Origin: Mangrovimonas sp. YM274
GTDB taxonomy: Bacteria; Bacteroidota; Bacteroidia; Flavobacteriales; Flavobacteriaceae
Reading direction: 5' to 3'
DNA length: 64,000 nucleotides
Assembly (NCBI RefSeq): GCF_030908385.1
Contig: NZ_CP133091.1
Location: 248,001 to 312,000, forward strand
Below the pieces are notes generated by a model. The model was not told where the DNA came from, made no database searches, and was given only the letters and a program-made list of their open reading frames with translations. Below, piece after piece: positions 27,201 to 35,455 of this stretch; position 1 is the first letter of the stretch, and every line of letters begins with the position of its first letter. The position numbers and the translations under genes were made by a program.

Positions 27201-28022
27201 CGTTCCGAAATTGTAGTGGAAGTGAATGATGTTACAACGCCAACGACAGACTTTACTTATGAAGATGTATACTGTCCGGATAGTGGAACTGCTATGCCAG
27301 TATTGTCTGAAGAATTTACTTTAGGCGGATCGTTCAGTTCGCAAACAGGATTAGACATCAATACGGATACTGGTGAAATCAATGTAGCCACTAGTACACC
27401 TGGTGAGTACACCATTACATATGAAATTGTTGAAGATGCCGATATCTGTTTGTTAGGAGGAATGAGTACTTATACTGTTACCATCCTAGATAACTTGACT
27501 TCTGAAATTTCAGAGGACTGTGTTGATGCTAGCATTGTATTGACAGCAGCTCCAGTAGGTGATGCTTATAACCCAGACGAAGTAGAGTATGTTTGGACTG
27601 ATGCTAGTGGAGAAGTGGTAGGAGAAAACTCCAGCACTTTCAATGTAACTGAATACGCAATGAACAATATCAATGCTACGGTACCAACACAGTTTATGGT
27701 AACGGTAACACTTGGAGGATGTAGTACCTCGGCGAGTTATACTGTTGAGAAATTCTCTTGTGGAGAGATTCCTAAAGGAATTTCACCTGATGGCAATGGT
27801 AAAAACGATACGTTTGATTTAACAGGTTTCCAAGTAGTGAAATTAAGCATCTTTAACCGTTACGGTACAGAAGTGTTTAACTTCAGCGGAAGCTATACCA
27901 ACCAATGGGGTGGTCAAACCAATGATGGAGAAGAGTTGCCAACAGGAACTTATTTCTACAGTATCGAAACCCAAAATGGTACGAACGAAACAGGATGGGT
28001 TTATATAAACAGAGCAAAGTAA
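21240..28022 (+). CDS. Giant T9SS cargo: fibronectin III / cleaved-adhesin repeats with type B (gliding) C-terminal domain
   Basis: The 2260-residue secreted protein has a long signal region ending near STKGFSQ (about residue 58). After it, cleaved-adhesin/MAM-like beta-jellyroll modules (such as ESFDSGVPATWTLLDN and FDTPFIETFDS) alternate with at least six fibronectin III modules, each starting with a Cys (CPQPSDL, CQTPTGL, CPEPTNV, CPQPTDL) and holding a WEVAVQP or YEVYVQA strand. Pre-peptidase-like modules add DEAIVIS and EDCEEAIVDVTF. The last 85 residues, from KGISPDGNGKNDTFDLTGF to NRYGTEVF and LPTGTYFYSIE, are the CHU_C/type B sorting domain. Type B cargo needs a PorP/SprF-like partner, which the next gene supplies. 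Likely roles are adhesion, gliding or polysaccharide binding. The start is the ATG at 21240. Confidence 0.9.
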   Translation: MKNKLQATVAKTALFLRRDFHVDVNSFTGMDLLKGKLKLLLTIGVFFLLSTKGFSQLANESFDSGVPATWTLLDNEVGAAQWGATTDGYLGTNAVSVNPSADNIGDTNTAEYFLVTPQFTVPANGELHFYTKQATDVDNGATYEIRVSTAAQPDIFGFNVTLETYSESDLGTEYEQQIVDLSSIAGVDVYVAFVAVNTQNGAAPTGDEWFIDDAEVLEGCADIATADIDISDLTTEGGLVTWTHPSATNFNLDVVPAGALPDDITTAVDGTSYTITGLEGGMSYDVYVQAVCDNGTVSAWTGPVNFTTNELGLSCDEAIVISDLSEPFILEDNLSNYSNPDIVYDTAGANCISGVPSTWNMLNGDKIFLSYTPEEDGLVNFYQSTATGASAGENCWNAYSTVLIYESCEDVGVTCLDGINTTTSNMNASLEGFLAEAGNTYIIVISSNLTMNAGICFTFEMQGSSCAPPTGIDYSDLTATSVSMSWENVGGFADSWEYAVVPTGDPAPTTGIVATSSLTDNLIDTGLVAGTTYDFYVRSICGGTTGAWANPYTFTTQCETFPVPFYEDFTGVNSSTPEPCWYSINVNEDQFQWGYLTGYPTLPTLDTPGNNNDIYSSPRLNFTDQPKRLVYKHRATNGTSTYSIKLSTTGIGAENFTTEVLPETVITNGAWEEVTVELPIVSGEVNIAWVVTPNPEENATRLSIDDILIENIPTCPQPSDLATGTIQTTTAELTWTAGSDETEWEVMVQAPGAGVPTEPGDFSQPGVVTDQNPYTAEGLNHATHYEYYIRAICGEGDYSEWVGPFEFTTLCESFDVPYFESFNDEDPESYKFCWSVNNANGDNVQWTTLPDMAAVQTSIFAPPTGFDDWFISPAINVNGGLNKLEFDYKVLFSALFPANRFGMEVLISTTDTDPSSFTVLDPLFEITNSNFETKTLYFEADAGTIYVAFRVPPEFDVEDGFSHLHLDNVSIEGADDCQTPTGLFVSGVTGSSANINWSAGYDETAWNVAVQPAGVGLPTNTTATVDETTFTASGLEPGTEYEVYVQASCGDSSSGWVGPVSFVTACNAFDTPFIETFDSDSETEVCWSIPTGGWELDNVNSTYEGDQSAAVFTPQSINDFLITPTINVQPNQRLRFFYRAAYNAGYPDHFKVFMSTSGNDPASMNIELYDSATDGPVNNTSYIEKIINIPLSGELNFGFQIASSGQILIIDNVIVEDIPSCPEPTNVVLSSITDEGFTAIWDSNGSEDSWEIAVIPFEEDAPVGDVDPAYSYIADTNPFTVTGLTEASKYNVYVRAICSDTEKSEWSGPTELNTRCDFDNLCEYTITLIDENYPTFPAVDVYQNGYLVQTLVFYNGDDTFPEYTLFLCTGVEFELYMNTGGWNPDQYANWEVILEDYQGEEVAHITGLPPQQTFYTGIAQCGEVSCPQPTDLTANGAAGFSWTPGGDETQWEVAVQPLENGTLPQSGTVVDTPSYVPTADDFVFDNAGTYEYFVRAICSDGETSYWSGPYDFAVGDDISTAVNLPINEGEDCEEAIVDVTFRNATLSPEALSCGDEVESDIWFEFTATSRVQMFMIDGFENPLHAGTANTVEPFPHITMTLYKELTDGSLEEMGCTFDNLFVASYSTELVVGDNYKLRLSLTTPEVSTRTFKLCATTPNDLCSINAPNGGFENPSGVAFSGSYQNSVDQAVIPGWTQSVVIAESNSSYLFFWETVNNSFFPIYEGGQSVTLIGPDGSQPDDTIKGIYRDFDTSEITQMFYTFAHLPRSTGNTIQLFAGPPEGPYVNIREEAGNVGSWANYSGAYNVPEGQTTTRFIFRNKYSGYGVILDATNFVANNSINTFTNDQLDCTNNSIQMSAEGTGTWISAEDNPGPVLISDASSREVTVSGFTVPGTYTFIWQTRYCDDMVTVEYDGIEESPVVESPIMYCVDEVAEQLTATIEGEYTLLWYTEAVGGTGSEIAPTPDTSVAGTTSYYVGYVDANGCEGPRSEIVVEVNDVTTPTTDFTYEDVYCPDSGTAMPVLSEEFTLGGSFSSQTGLDINTDTGEINVATSTPGEYTITYEIVEDADICLLGGMSTYTVTILDNLTSEISEDCVDASIVLTAAPVGDAYNPDEVEYVWTDASGEVVGENSSTFNVTEYAMNNINATVPTQFMVTVTLGGCSTSASYTVEKFSCGEIPKGISPDGNGKNDTFDLTGFQVVKLSIFNRYGTEVFNFSGSYTNQWGGQTNDGEELPTGTYFYSIETQNGTNETGWVYINRAK

Positions 28023-28037
28023 TCCTAAATTAATATT

Positions 28038-28068
28038 AGCTGTCTGCCTAAAATTATGGCAGACAGCT
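28038..28068 (+). other. Intercistronic hairpin between adhesin 1 and porP-like gene
   Basis: AGCTGTCTGCC (28038-28048) pairs perfectly with GGCAGACAGCT (28058-28068), an 11-bp stem with a 9-nt loop. There is no T-run after it, so it is more likely an mRNA-stabilising or partial-attenuation element than a full terminator. Confidence 0.6.
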
Positions 28069-28094
28069 TCCAATTATTAGCATAAACTACACAG

Positions 28095-29027
28095 ATGAAA
28101 AAATTATATGTGACCTTGGTCTTTGCACTTCTCATGATGGTTAGTGGTAAAGCCCAGCAAGACCCGCAGTACACACAGTATATGTACAACATGAATGTGA
28201 TTAACCCAGCTTATGCTGGTTCTAAGGACAATTTATCCATAGGCTTGTTGTACAGATCGCAATGGGTAGATATTGAAGGAGCGCCTAAAACAGCTACCTT
28301 CTCTATCCATAGTCCAGTAGGAGAGAAAGTAGGAATGGGATTGTCTGTTATCTCTGATAACATTGGACCGGTTGAGGAAAATAATGTCTATGCCGACTTC
28401 TCTTATACCTTGAATTTAGGAGGTGAGCACCGCTTAGCCTTTGGTATGAAAGCGGGAGCTACTTTTCAAAATATTGGATTGTTCAGCGATATCAACTCTT
28501 CTTTGGTTATTGGTGATGATGAAGCCTTTAATCAAAATACAAGTAATACCTATTTGAACATTGGTTCAGGATTCTTTTACTATACAGACAAGTATTATGT
28601 AGCGTTTTCTGTGCCAAACATGTTGAAAAGTACGCATTTGGATGTTACTAACAACGGGCAGGAATACACCTTTGGATCGGAAGAATTACACTATTTCTTA
28701 ACAGGGGGATACGTATTTGACCTTTCAGAAAACACAAAGTTCAAACCGTCCTTTATGTTGAAATCGGCTTTCAATGCACCAACATCTTTGGATGTATCGG
28801 CCAATGTATTGTTCTTTGAGCGTTTCGAATTGGGAGCGTCCTACCGTTTGGATGATTCCTTTTCAGGATTGGCAAACTTTGCCATTACACCTAACCTAAG
28901 AGTAGGATATGCCTACGATGCCATCACTTCTGATTTAAGTGGGGGTACTTCAGGATCGCACGAGATTATGGTGTTATTCGACTTGAACTTTGCCAAAAAA
29001 GTATCTGTGTCACCAAGATTTTTCTAA
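28095..29027 (+). CDS. PorP/SprF family type IX secretion outer-membrane protein
   Basis: The 310-residue protein has a signal peptide (to about residue 20, SGKAQ) and the family's start QQDPQYTQYMYNMNVINPAYAGS, followed by a beta-barrel: repeated amphipathic strands, FGMKAGATFQNIG, and a C-terminal LFDLNFAKKVSVSPRFF ending in Phe. In Flavobacterium, SprF is needed to export the adhesin SprB, which has the same type B C-terminal domain as the flanking cargo. It therefore probably acts as the dedicated outer-membrane partner for one or both adhesins of this locus. Confidence 0.92.
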   Translation: MKKLYVTLVFALLMMVSGKAQQDPQYTQYMYNMNVINPAYAGSKDNLSIGLLYRSQWVDIEGAPKTATFSIHSPVGEKVGMGLSVISDNIGPVEENNVYADFSYTLNLGGEHRLAFGMKAGATFQNIGLFSDINSSLVIGDDEAFNQNTSNTYLNIGSGFFYYTDKYYVAFSVPNMLKSTHLDVTNNGQEYTFGSEELHYFLTGGYVFDLSENTKFKPSFMLKSAFNAPTSLDVSANVLFFERFELGASYRLDDSFSGLANFAITPNLRVGYAYDAITSDLSGGTSGSHEIMVLFDLNFAKKVSVSPRFF

Positions 29028-29046
29028 CCACAAAAAGCCAATAAAA

Positions 29047-30915
29047 ATGAAAAAAATATACAGTCTTTTATGTTTGCTGATGTGTGTTGCAGCAAGCTAC
29101 GGACAAAATGCCCACACCGAAAAGGCAGACGAACTATTTGAGAGCTACCAATATGTAGACGCCATTGATGCCTATTTAAAATTGGTAGACAACAATAAGG
29201 CCGATACCTATGTGTACAAGCAATTGGGAGATTGCTACTACAATGTCTTCAATACCGAAGAAGCGGCAAAATGGTATGCTAAGGCTACGCAAACCACGCA
29301 GGATGCAGAAACCTATTACCGTTATGCGCAAACTCTAAAGTCGCAAGGAAAATATGAGGAGGCCAACAAGCAAATGGATGTGTTCGCTAAAATGATGCCG
29401 GAAGACCAACGCGCTATTACCCACATGAAGAATCCAAATTATGTACCTAGCTTGGCAGATCAATCTAAGTTATTTGAAGTTGGTAATGTTGGTATTAACA
29501 ACCAAGAGCAAGCTGATTTTGGGAGTGTGCTTTCTAATGATAACACCTTGTATTTTGTGAGTTCTAGAGGAACTAACAGAAAAGATAACTGGACTAACAG
29601 TCCTTATTTAGATATTTACCAATCTGTAAGAAATGATGATGGTACGTTATCTGAACCAGAGGAGTTAAAAAGTTTAAATACGCCTTTTCACGATGGTCCA
29701 ATTACGTTAAGTACCGATGGGAATACCATGATTTTTGCTCGTGATGGACACAGTACCGGGAACTATAAAAAGATAAAGAAGCACAAGGTTAAAGTTGGAC
29801 AACAAGGGCTTTATAGTGCCACCAAAGAAGATGGGAAATGGGGTAATATCCAAGCATTGCCATTTAACAGTACGGAGTATTCTGTGAGTCACCCAAGTTT
29901 AAGTGCCGATGGTAAAACATTGTATTTTGCCTCCAACATGCCTGGTGGTTTTGGAGATACCGATATCTGGAAAGTAAGTGTTAATGGAAATTCTTATGGG
30001 ACTCCTGAAAACTTAGGAGCCAATGTTAATACGGCCGGAAAAGAAGGATTCCCTTTTATTAGTGAAGACCACATTTTGTATTTTGCTTCTACTGGAAAGC
30101 AAGGTTTGGGAGGTTTCGATATTTTTAAAGTGGACTTGAGCAAAAATGAAGATGCTATTAACCTGGGAAAGCCTGTAAATACTAAAAGCGATGATTTCTC
30201 TTTTAGTGTAAATACAAAATATAATATTGGGTATTTTTCATCCAATAGAAGCGGTGTAGACAATATTTATACAGCAATCCCTGTTTGTATTGCAGAGGCT
30301 GTAGCTTTGGTGAAAGACGCTAATTCTGGTTCTGTTTTGGCAAATGCCTCAGTATCAATTTTGGACAATCAAAGTAATGTCATTGCCACCAAAACTAATG
30401 AGGCAAATGGTACTGCCGCATTTGGTGTAGAGTGTGAAACAGCTTATTATTTTACGGTAGCAAGACAAGGGTACAAAACAGCAACTGTTGAAGTGGCTCC
30501 TAGCAAAGGAGGTACCACTAATGTAACAGTGGTATTGGAACCTGAGCATGAATTGATTACCGAAACAGAGGTGAAGTTGAACAATATCTATTTTGAATTT
30601 GATAAGAGCAATATCACCCAACAAGGCGCCTTTGAATTGGATAAGTTAGTGGCCATTATGAACGATTATCCAGAAATGGAAATCTTAGTGCGTTCACATA
30701 CCGATACTAAAGGTAACCAGGAATATAACCAAAAACTATCAGAAAGACGTGCACAGGCCACTATGCAGTACTTGATTTCAAAGGGTATTGCCAAAGAGCG
30801 CCTTTCTGCTAAAGGAATGGGAAGTTCAGAACCTAAAATAGATTGTAAATCTAACTGTACTAAAGAAGAGGATGCACAAAATAGACGCTCAGAATTCTTG
30901 ATCGTTAAAAAGTAA
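29047..30915 (+). CDS. PorE-like protein: TPR, WD40-like propeller, carboxypeptidase-regulatory and OmpA domains
   Basis: The 622-residue protein has a signal peptide (MKKIYSLLCLLMCVAASYGQ), TPRs (about 25-125), PD40/WD40-like propeller blades (about 150-410: SLSADGKTLYFASNMPGGFGDTDIW and FISEDHILYFASTGKQGLGGFDIF), a carboxypeptidase-regulatory-like domain (about 415-505) and an OmpA peptidoglycan-binding domain (about 515-622: IYFEFDKSNIT, ...RSHTDTKGNQEYNQKLSERRA). This domain order equals PorE of the Porphyromonas type IX system, which holds the PorP-K-L-M complex to peptidoglycan. I chose the ATG at 29047, which starts the signal peptide, rather than an upstream start overlapping porP. 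Confidence 0.9.
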   Translation: MKKIYSLLCLLMCVAASYGQNAHTEKADELFESYQYVDAIDAYLKLVDNNKADTYVYKQLGDCYYNVFNTEEAAKWYAKATQTTQDAETYYRYAQTLKSQGKYEEANKQMDVFAKMMPEDQRAITHMKNPNYVPSLADQSKLFEVGNVGINNQEQADFGSVLSNDNTLYFVSSRGTNRKDNWTNSPYLDIYQSVRNDDGTLSEPEELKSLNTPFHDGPITLSTDGNTMIFARDGHSTGNYKKIKKHKVKVGQQGLYSATKEDGKWGNIQALPFNSTEYSVSHPSLSADGKTLYFASNMPGGFGDTDIWKVSVNGNSYGTPENLGANVNTAGKEGFPFISEDHILYFASTGKQGLGGFDIFKVDLSKNEDAINLGKPVNTKSDDFSFSVNTKYNIGYFSSNRSGVDNIYTAIPVCIAEAVALVKDANSGSVLANASVSILDNQSNVIATKTNEANGTAAFGVECETAYYFTVARQGYKTATVEVAPSKGGTTNVTVVLEPEHELITETEVKLNNIYFEFDKSNITQQGAFELDKLVAIMNDYPEMEILVRSHTDTKGNQEYNQKLSERRAQATMQYLISKGIAKERLSAKGMGSSEPKIDCKSNCTKEEDAQNRRSEFLIVKK

Positions 30916-30980
30916 CTCCAACCTATTTGGTATAATTTTGCCAGCCAGCCAAAAGCTTAAAAATAAACTGTAAATTTCTA

Positions 30981-31020
30981 ATAGTCAATTTGTAATTTTT
31001 TCTGATTACAGGTTGACTAT
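30981..31020 (+). other. Long hairpin ahead of adhesin 2
   Basis: ATAGTCAA (30981-30988) pairs with TTGACTAT (31013-31020), and inside it TGTAAT (30991-30996) pairs with ATTACA (31005-31010), separated by a 2x2 internal loop; the terminal loop is TTTTTCTG. The 14-bp helix ends 19 nt before the ATG at 31040, so it could control translation or read-through. TAATTTTG (30933-30940) upstream is a -7 match that could start a separate transcript. Confidence 0.6.
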
Positions 31021-31039
31021 TGGAGTTTTGAATTATGTT

Positions 31040-34000
31040 ATGAAGAAAGTTAGAATGAAGAAATTTTTAATGTTTGGCATTTTTGTAATGTTCTTGCTAA
31101 AAGTTCAAGGGCAGCAGTACCCTAGTGATTGTGCTAATGCTGTTATAGTATGTGGAAATGGAAACTTCAGTAGTAATGCAGAGGGAGCTGGTGAAATTGA
31201 TGAGGTAGCCGCTTGCGGAAGTATTGAGCATAATACCATTTGGCTTAAAATTGATATCGTACAAGCCGGTAATCTGGGCTTTGATTTAATACCAGATGAT
31301 GCCGATTTGGCGGTTGATTATGACTTTTGGGTCTATGATGCCAGCACGGGAAGCTGTGGAGACCTTTGGGGGAATGCGCTGCGTTGCAATACCATTAATC
31401 CTCTTGAAGCCGGGTTGCCTAGTAATAATACTGGAATTAACGGTAGTACTACAGCAGTGGCTCAAGGTCCTGGAGCAATGGGAGATTCTGCCTACGTGTA
31501 TTGGTTGAATGTAAGTGTTGGTGATAGTTATTATATTGTTATTGATAGGCCATATGATGGCGGTGGTTTTGAAATTCAATGGACAGGATCAGCCATGGAG
31601 GGCGATGGTGCGTTTCCTGAAGCACCAGTGGCAAACGAAATTGACGATTTGATGACATGTAGTTCTAATGGGGCTACGGGGATCTTCAATTTAAATGCCG
31701 TAAAATCGGATATCAATGCCGACTTAACAAACAATACCATTGAGTTTTATGCCTCTTTGGCGGATGCTACAGACGGAATAGATCCGCTTCCCGGTATTTA
31801 TACCAATACATCCAATCCTCAGCAAATTTATGCTAAAGTAGAAAATGTAGCCGGTTGTTATGATTTAGTGGAATTCAATTTACTTGTTAGCGAAATTCCT
31901 GAAGTGACCGTAGTAGCTGATAATACAGAAGTTTGTAATGGTGAAGACGTTACCTTTACCTTTACGGGTACCCCTGGAGCTACTGTTGGATATAGTATCA
32001 ATGATGGGACTACCCAACAAATTTTATTGGATGATACTGGGGCCGCTACGTTAACACAAAGCTTTACAGAAGATACCGTTTTCGAAGTCAAGTATGCGAG
32101 AATTATTGACAGTGCTGGCGATGTCATTTGTTCGCAAACCTTAAGTGATATAATTGATATTACGGTAAATGGCAGTACAGCGCCTACGGTATCAAACAAT
32201 TCCCCAATTTGTGAAGGGGACATAGGGGTGATTACGTTCAGTGGGGAGCCAAACGCTACCATAGACTATCATATTAACTCAGGAAGTACCATGACACTTA
32301 CCTTGGATGCTTCAGGAAATTATACCTTGCAGTTTCCGGATTTATTGACAACTACAGAGGTTACCATAGAATCAGCTACAAGCGCTGTAGCGCCATTTTG
32401 TTCTTTAGATATTAATGCCGTGGAAACCTTAGTGGTTGAAACCATTTTGACTTTGGAAGAAGAATATGTTGTTGCTGAATGTGATACTGATGGCGACGGG
32501 CAATATACCTTTAATTTATTGGATTATGAATCGCAGTTCTTAGCAAATGCTACAGATCCTTCCAATTATCAGGTGGCTTACTACCCTTCTCAACAGGACG
32601 CTGTCGATGATACAAACGAAATAACAAATCCTAGTGCCTATACAACGTCTCCAAACCCACAAACAGTTTTGGGGATAAGAGTATCCACGGGAGGATCAAA
32701 TTGTTCTAATACAGCCGTTTTGGTTTTGGAACTTACCGTATTGCCAGACCCTAGTACAACAGCATTGGATCCGATAGTGCTCTGTGATTTGCAGACGCCT
32801 AATGATAGTCAAGAGCCTTTTGATTTAACGCAATATGAAGCTACCATTGCCAATGGTATAGCGAATCTTAATTTTACTTATCATACCAGTCAAGCAGAAG
32901 CGGAGTCTGGAGCAAATCCAATTCCAGATCCAAGTAATTATGTGTCGGGAACAAGCACGGTGTATGTAAATGTCACCAGTGCCAATGCGGGTACCACAAC
33001 TTGTTATGCCGTATTTAACTTCGATTTGGAAGTTCAGCCTGTTCCAACCGTTGCAAAGGATAGTATGACAGTATGTAGTGCAGATGGCAGTGGTTTTTAT
33101 GCTTTTGATTTGCTTGCCGAAACGGACAATATTTTAGGAACTGGACAAAGTTCTTCAGACTATACAGTATCTTTCTTTGAAGATGCTGCTGCGACAAATG
33201 AAATTACAAGTAATCCTTATACCAATACAACTGCTTTTGATCAAACGATCTATGTGGTAATTGCTAGCAGTGCTTCCGGGTGTTCAGAGACCTTTCCATT
33301 TGAATTGAATGTAGAAGCAGCAGCTATTGCCAACATGCCGGAACCGATGACGGTTTGTGATTATGATGGTGAGAATGATGGCTATGCAGCTTTGGATTTG
33401 ACAAGTTTGAATGCAGAAGTGTTGAATGGGCAAAGTCCTACCGATTTTTCGGTAAGCTATTACCTATCTCAATCAGATGCAGCTAATGGAACCAATGCCA
33501 TTGCAGATCCTGCAGCCTATATAAATGGAACTGCTTACGGAGAAACCATTTATATTAGAGTGGTTAACAATAACATTCCAGATGAGTGTTTTGATACCAC
33601 CTCTTTTGAATATACAGTGGCTCCGTTGTTGAATCCTGAAATTTATTCCCAAGATGGAGGTGATACTATTTGTGTGGATTATCAAACAGGAGAGGTGTTG
33701 AATGCTGTGACTTTGGTTAGTGATTTGCAAGATCCTAATTATGCGTACACGTGGTACTTGAATGGTGTGGCAATTGCTGGGGCCACTCAAGGAACCTATA
33801 CCGTAAATACAGCATCTCCAGGATTGTATACGGTTTCTATAGAAGAAATTCAATCGGAGACCAATTGTACCTCTGAAATCAGTCAAGCTTTTGAAGTGTT
33901 CCAATCCAGTCAGGCAGTATTGGTAAGTGTGAACCAATCTGGAGCCTTTTCTGCAAATCCTAGCATTATTGTTGAAGTTGAGGGATACGGAGAGTATTGG

Positions 34001-34405
34001 TATCAGTTGGATGACGGGCCCATCGTAGATAACGGAGGTGTGTTTACCAATGTGAGTGGTGGCTTGCATACCGTATATGTGTATGACATGAAGACAGAGA
34101 CTTCTTGTGGTGAGTTGGTAATTGAGAATATTAGAATTATCGATTATCCAAAAGTATTTACGCCTAATGGGGATGGACACAACGATTTCTGGAACATTTT
34201 TGCACTTCAGGATCACCGAGAGGCGGAAATATTGATTTTTGATCGTTACGGGAAAATATTGACTAAAATTAGACCTGCAGGAATGCCTTGGGATGGAAGT
34301 TTCAACGGGAAACCATTACCATCTACAGACTATTGGTTTGTGTTGACTTATGAGGAGCTTGGTGTTCCTAAGAAATTCCAAGCGCACTTCTCAATCAAGA
34401 GATAG
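31040..34405 (+). CDS. T9SS type B cargo protein with Ig-like repeats
   Basis: The 1121-residue protein has a signal peptide ending near VQGQ and an N-terminal domain of the pre-peptidase type (DCANAVIVCGNGNFSSNAEGAG, then WLKIDIVQAGNLGFDLIP). Next come Ig/PKD-like repeats that share PTDFSVSYYLSQSDAANGTN-type and SSDYTVSFFEDAAATNEIT-type phrases, which look internally duplicated. The C-terminus is a type B domain: DYPKVFTPNGDGHNDFWNI, ILIFDRYGKIL, LPSTDYWFVLTYEE. It belongs to the same locus as the PorP/SprF-like gene and may share that export partner. ATGs at 31040 and 31055 are both possible. Confidence 0.88.
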   Translation: MKKVRMKKFLMFGIFVMFLLKVQGQQYPSDCANAVIVCGNGNFSSNAEGAGEIDEVAACGSIEHNTIWLKIDIVQAGNLGFDLIPDDADLAVDYDFWVYDASTGSCGDLWGNALRCNTINPLEAGLPSNNTGINGSTTAVAQGPGAMGDSAYVYWLNVSVGDSYYIVIDRPYDGGGFEIQWTGSAMEGDGAFPEAPVANEIDDLMTCSSNGATGIFNLNAVKSDINADLTNNTIEFYASLADATDGIDPLPGIYTNTSNPQQIYAKVENVAGCYDLVEFNLLVSEIPEVTVVADNTEVCNGEDVTFTFTGTPGATVGYSINDGTTQQILLDDTGAATLTQSFTEDTVFEVKYARIIDSAGDVICSQTLSDIIDITVNGSTAPTVSNNSPICEGDIGVITFSGEPNATIDYHINSGSTMTLTLDASGNYTLQFPDLLTTTEVTIESATSAVAPFCSLDINAVETLVVETILTLEEEYVVAECDTDGDGQYTFNLLDYESQFLANATDPSNYQVAYYPSQQDAVDDTNEITNPSAYTTSPNPQTVLGIRVSTGGSNCSNTAVLVLELTVLPDPSTTALDPIVLCDLQTPNDSQEPFDLTQYEATIANGIANLNFTYHTSQAEAESGANPIPDPSNYVSGTSTVYVNVTSANAGTTTCYAVFNFDLEVQPVPTVAKDSMTVCSADGSGFYAFDLLAETDNILGTGQSSSDYTVSFFEDAAATNEITSNPYTNTTAFDQTIYVVIASSASGCSETFPFELNVEAAAIANMPEPMTVCDYDGENDGYAALDLTSLNAEVLNGQSPTDFSVSYYLSQSDAANGTNAIADPAAYINGTAYGETIYIRVVNNNIPDECFDTTSFEYTVAPLLNPEIYSQDGGDTICVDYQTGEVLNAVTLVSDLQDPNYAYTWYLNGVAIAGATQGTYTVNTASPGLYTVSIEEIQSETNCTSEISQAFEVFQSSQAVLVSVNQSGAFSANPSIIVEVEGYGEYWYQLDDGPIVDNGGVFTNVSGGLHTVYVYDMKTETSCGELVIENIRIIDYPKVFTPNGDGHNDFWNIFALQDHREAEILIFDRYGKILTKIRPAGMPWDGSFNGKPLPSTDYWFVLTYEELGVPKKFQAHFSIKR

Positions 34406-34420
34406 ATGAAATGGAGTATT

Positions 34421-34460
34421 GTCATTCAGAATGGAGTGATAACGAAATGAAGAATCTTCA
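34421..34460. repeat. REP-like GTCATTC...AAGAATCTTC element
   Basis: GTCATTCAGAATGGAGTGAT is followed by AACGAAATGAAGAATCTTCA. It lies in the adhesin 2 - LysR gap and resembles 39180-39204 (GTCATTCCGACGAAGAAGGA...ATCTC), sharing the GTCATTC start and the GAAGAATCT or GAAGGAATCT end. It is probably a mobile-element-derived intergenic repeat. Confidence 0.45.
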
Positions 34461-34512
34461 GATTGTTTAATTTTTCTTAAAGAAATTAGAAGAATTGTAT
34501 CGAAATCTATTC

Positions 34513-34546
34513 AAAGCACTTATACTTAGTATAGGTGCTTTTTTTA
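34513..34546. terminator. Strong terminator after the adhesin locus
   Basis: AAAGCACTTATAC (34513-34525) pairs with GTATAGGTGCTTT (34529-34541) with a 3-nt loop and one G-T pair, and the T-run continues to 34546. It closes the plus-strand adhesin locus and overlaps the LysR gene's stop codon on the other strand. Confidence 0.8.
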
Positions 34547-35431
34547 TTTGATCAGTTGGATAAAGTGCTCCAAGCTAGGATTCATGTTGCTTGGGTCCCA
34601 AATCATGGACAAAACAGTGCGTTGTGGAATCTTTGAAAGTTCAATAAACTTCACGCCGGGGTCATGGCCTACTTGTAGAGATTTGGGAACGATAGAGATT
34701 CCGAAATTATTTTTGATAAGCGAATAAATAGAATCGGCGTGTATGGTATTATGGGACACGATGGGACTAAAACCACTGTCATCAAAAATTTGCATCACCT
34801 TTTCGTAATAGGACGTGCTGTACTTGGGATCGAAAAGAATAAAGGATTCATTCTTTAATTGGGTCAAACTTTTAAAATTGCTGTTGTCCAATGGGTGATC
34901 CTTGGGAAGTACCAAACAAAAGGGTTCCTTTAAAATCTGTTTGATAGAAAGTCCTCTAGGTACGCGTTCCAATCTTACAAAGCCGATGTCAATATCATGG
35001 GCAATAAGACTGTCTATTTGACTTTGGTTGTCCATTTCCTTAAGACTAAAGATGACATTAGGATGTTCTTCTTCAAAAGCCAAAAGTAATTTCGGAATAA
35101 GCTCCTGCATGGCGGAGCCTACATAACCAAAATTCAGGCGGCCTTGCTTGCCGTCCTGCAAGAGTTTGGCATGTTCAAAAATGCCATCTAGTCGGGATAA
35201 GTTTCTGCTGATTTCAGCATGAAGATAGGTGCCAGCCTTGGTAAGTTTTACATCGCGGTTATGACGCTCAAAAAGCGTGATGCCCAACAATTCTTCCAAC
35301 TGTTTAATTTGCCTGCTTAAGCCTGGTTGGGAAATAAACAGCTTATCGGCTGCTTTTCTAAAGTGCAATTCTTCGGCGACAGCCAAAAAATAGTGCAGGT
35401 GACGCAATTCTATTTGATTACTTACAGGCAT
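34544..35431 (-). CDS. LysR-family transcriptional regulator, divergent from hutH
   Basis: The 295-residue protein has an N-terminal winged HTH (ELRHLHYFLAVAEELHFRKAADKLFISQPGLSRQIKQLEELLG) and a C-terminal periplasmic-binding-like effector domain (about 90-295, with GYVGSAMQELIPKLL and FILFDPKYSTSYYEKVM). LysR proteins bind a small molecule and activate divergent genes. Sharing a 78-bp gap with hutH, it probably controls histidine degradation, with urocanate or histidine as effector (inference). I used the ATG at 35431. The hut pathway is usually controlled by HutC/GntR in other bacteria, so a LysR here is a lineage trait. Confidence 0.9.
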   Translation of the reverse strand: MPVSNQIELRHLHYFLAVAEELHFRKAADKLFISQPGLSRQIKQLEELLGITLFERHNRDVKLTKAGTYLHAEISRNLSRLDGIFEHAKLLQDGKQGRLNFGYVGSAMQELIPKLLLAFEEEHPNVIFSLKEMDNQSQIDSLIAHDIDIGFVRLERVPRGLSIKQILKEPFCLVLPKDHPLDNSNFKSLTQLKNESFILFDPKYSTSYYEKVMQIFDDSGFSPIVSHNTIHADSIYSLIKNNFGISIVPKSLQVGHDPGVKFIELSKIPQRTVLSMIWDPSNMNPSLEHFIQLIK

Positions 35432-35455
35432 CAATGAGTGATGTAAATGATATTA

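Noticed and set aside
33473-34216. 247-codon minus-strand frame inside adhesin 2
   Set aside because: It mirrors the repeat-rich coding strand, has no signal or domain, and the plus strand codes for a recognisable type B cargo protein.
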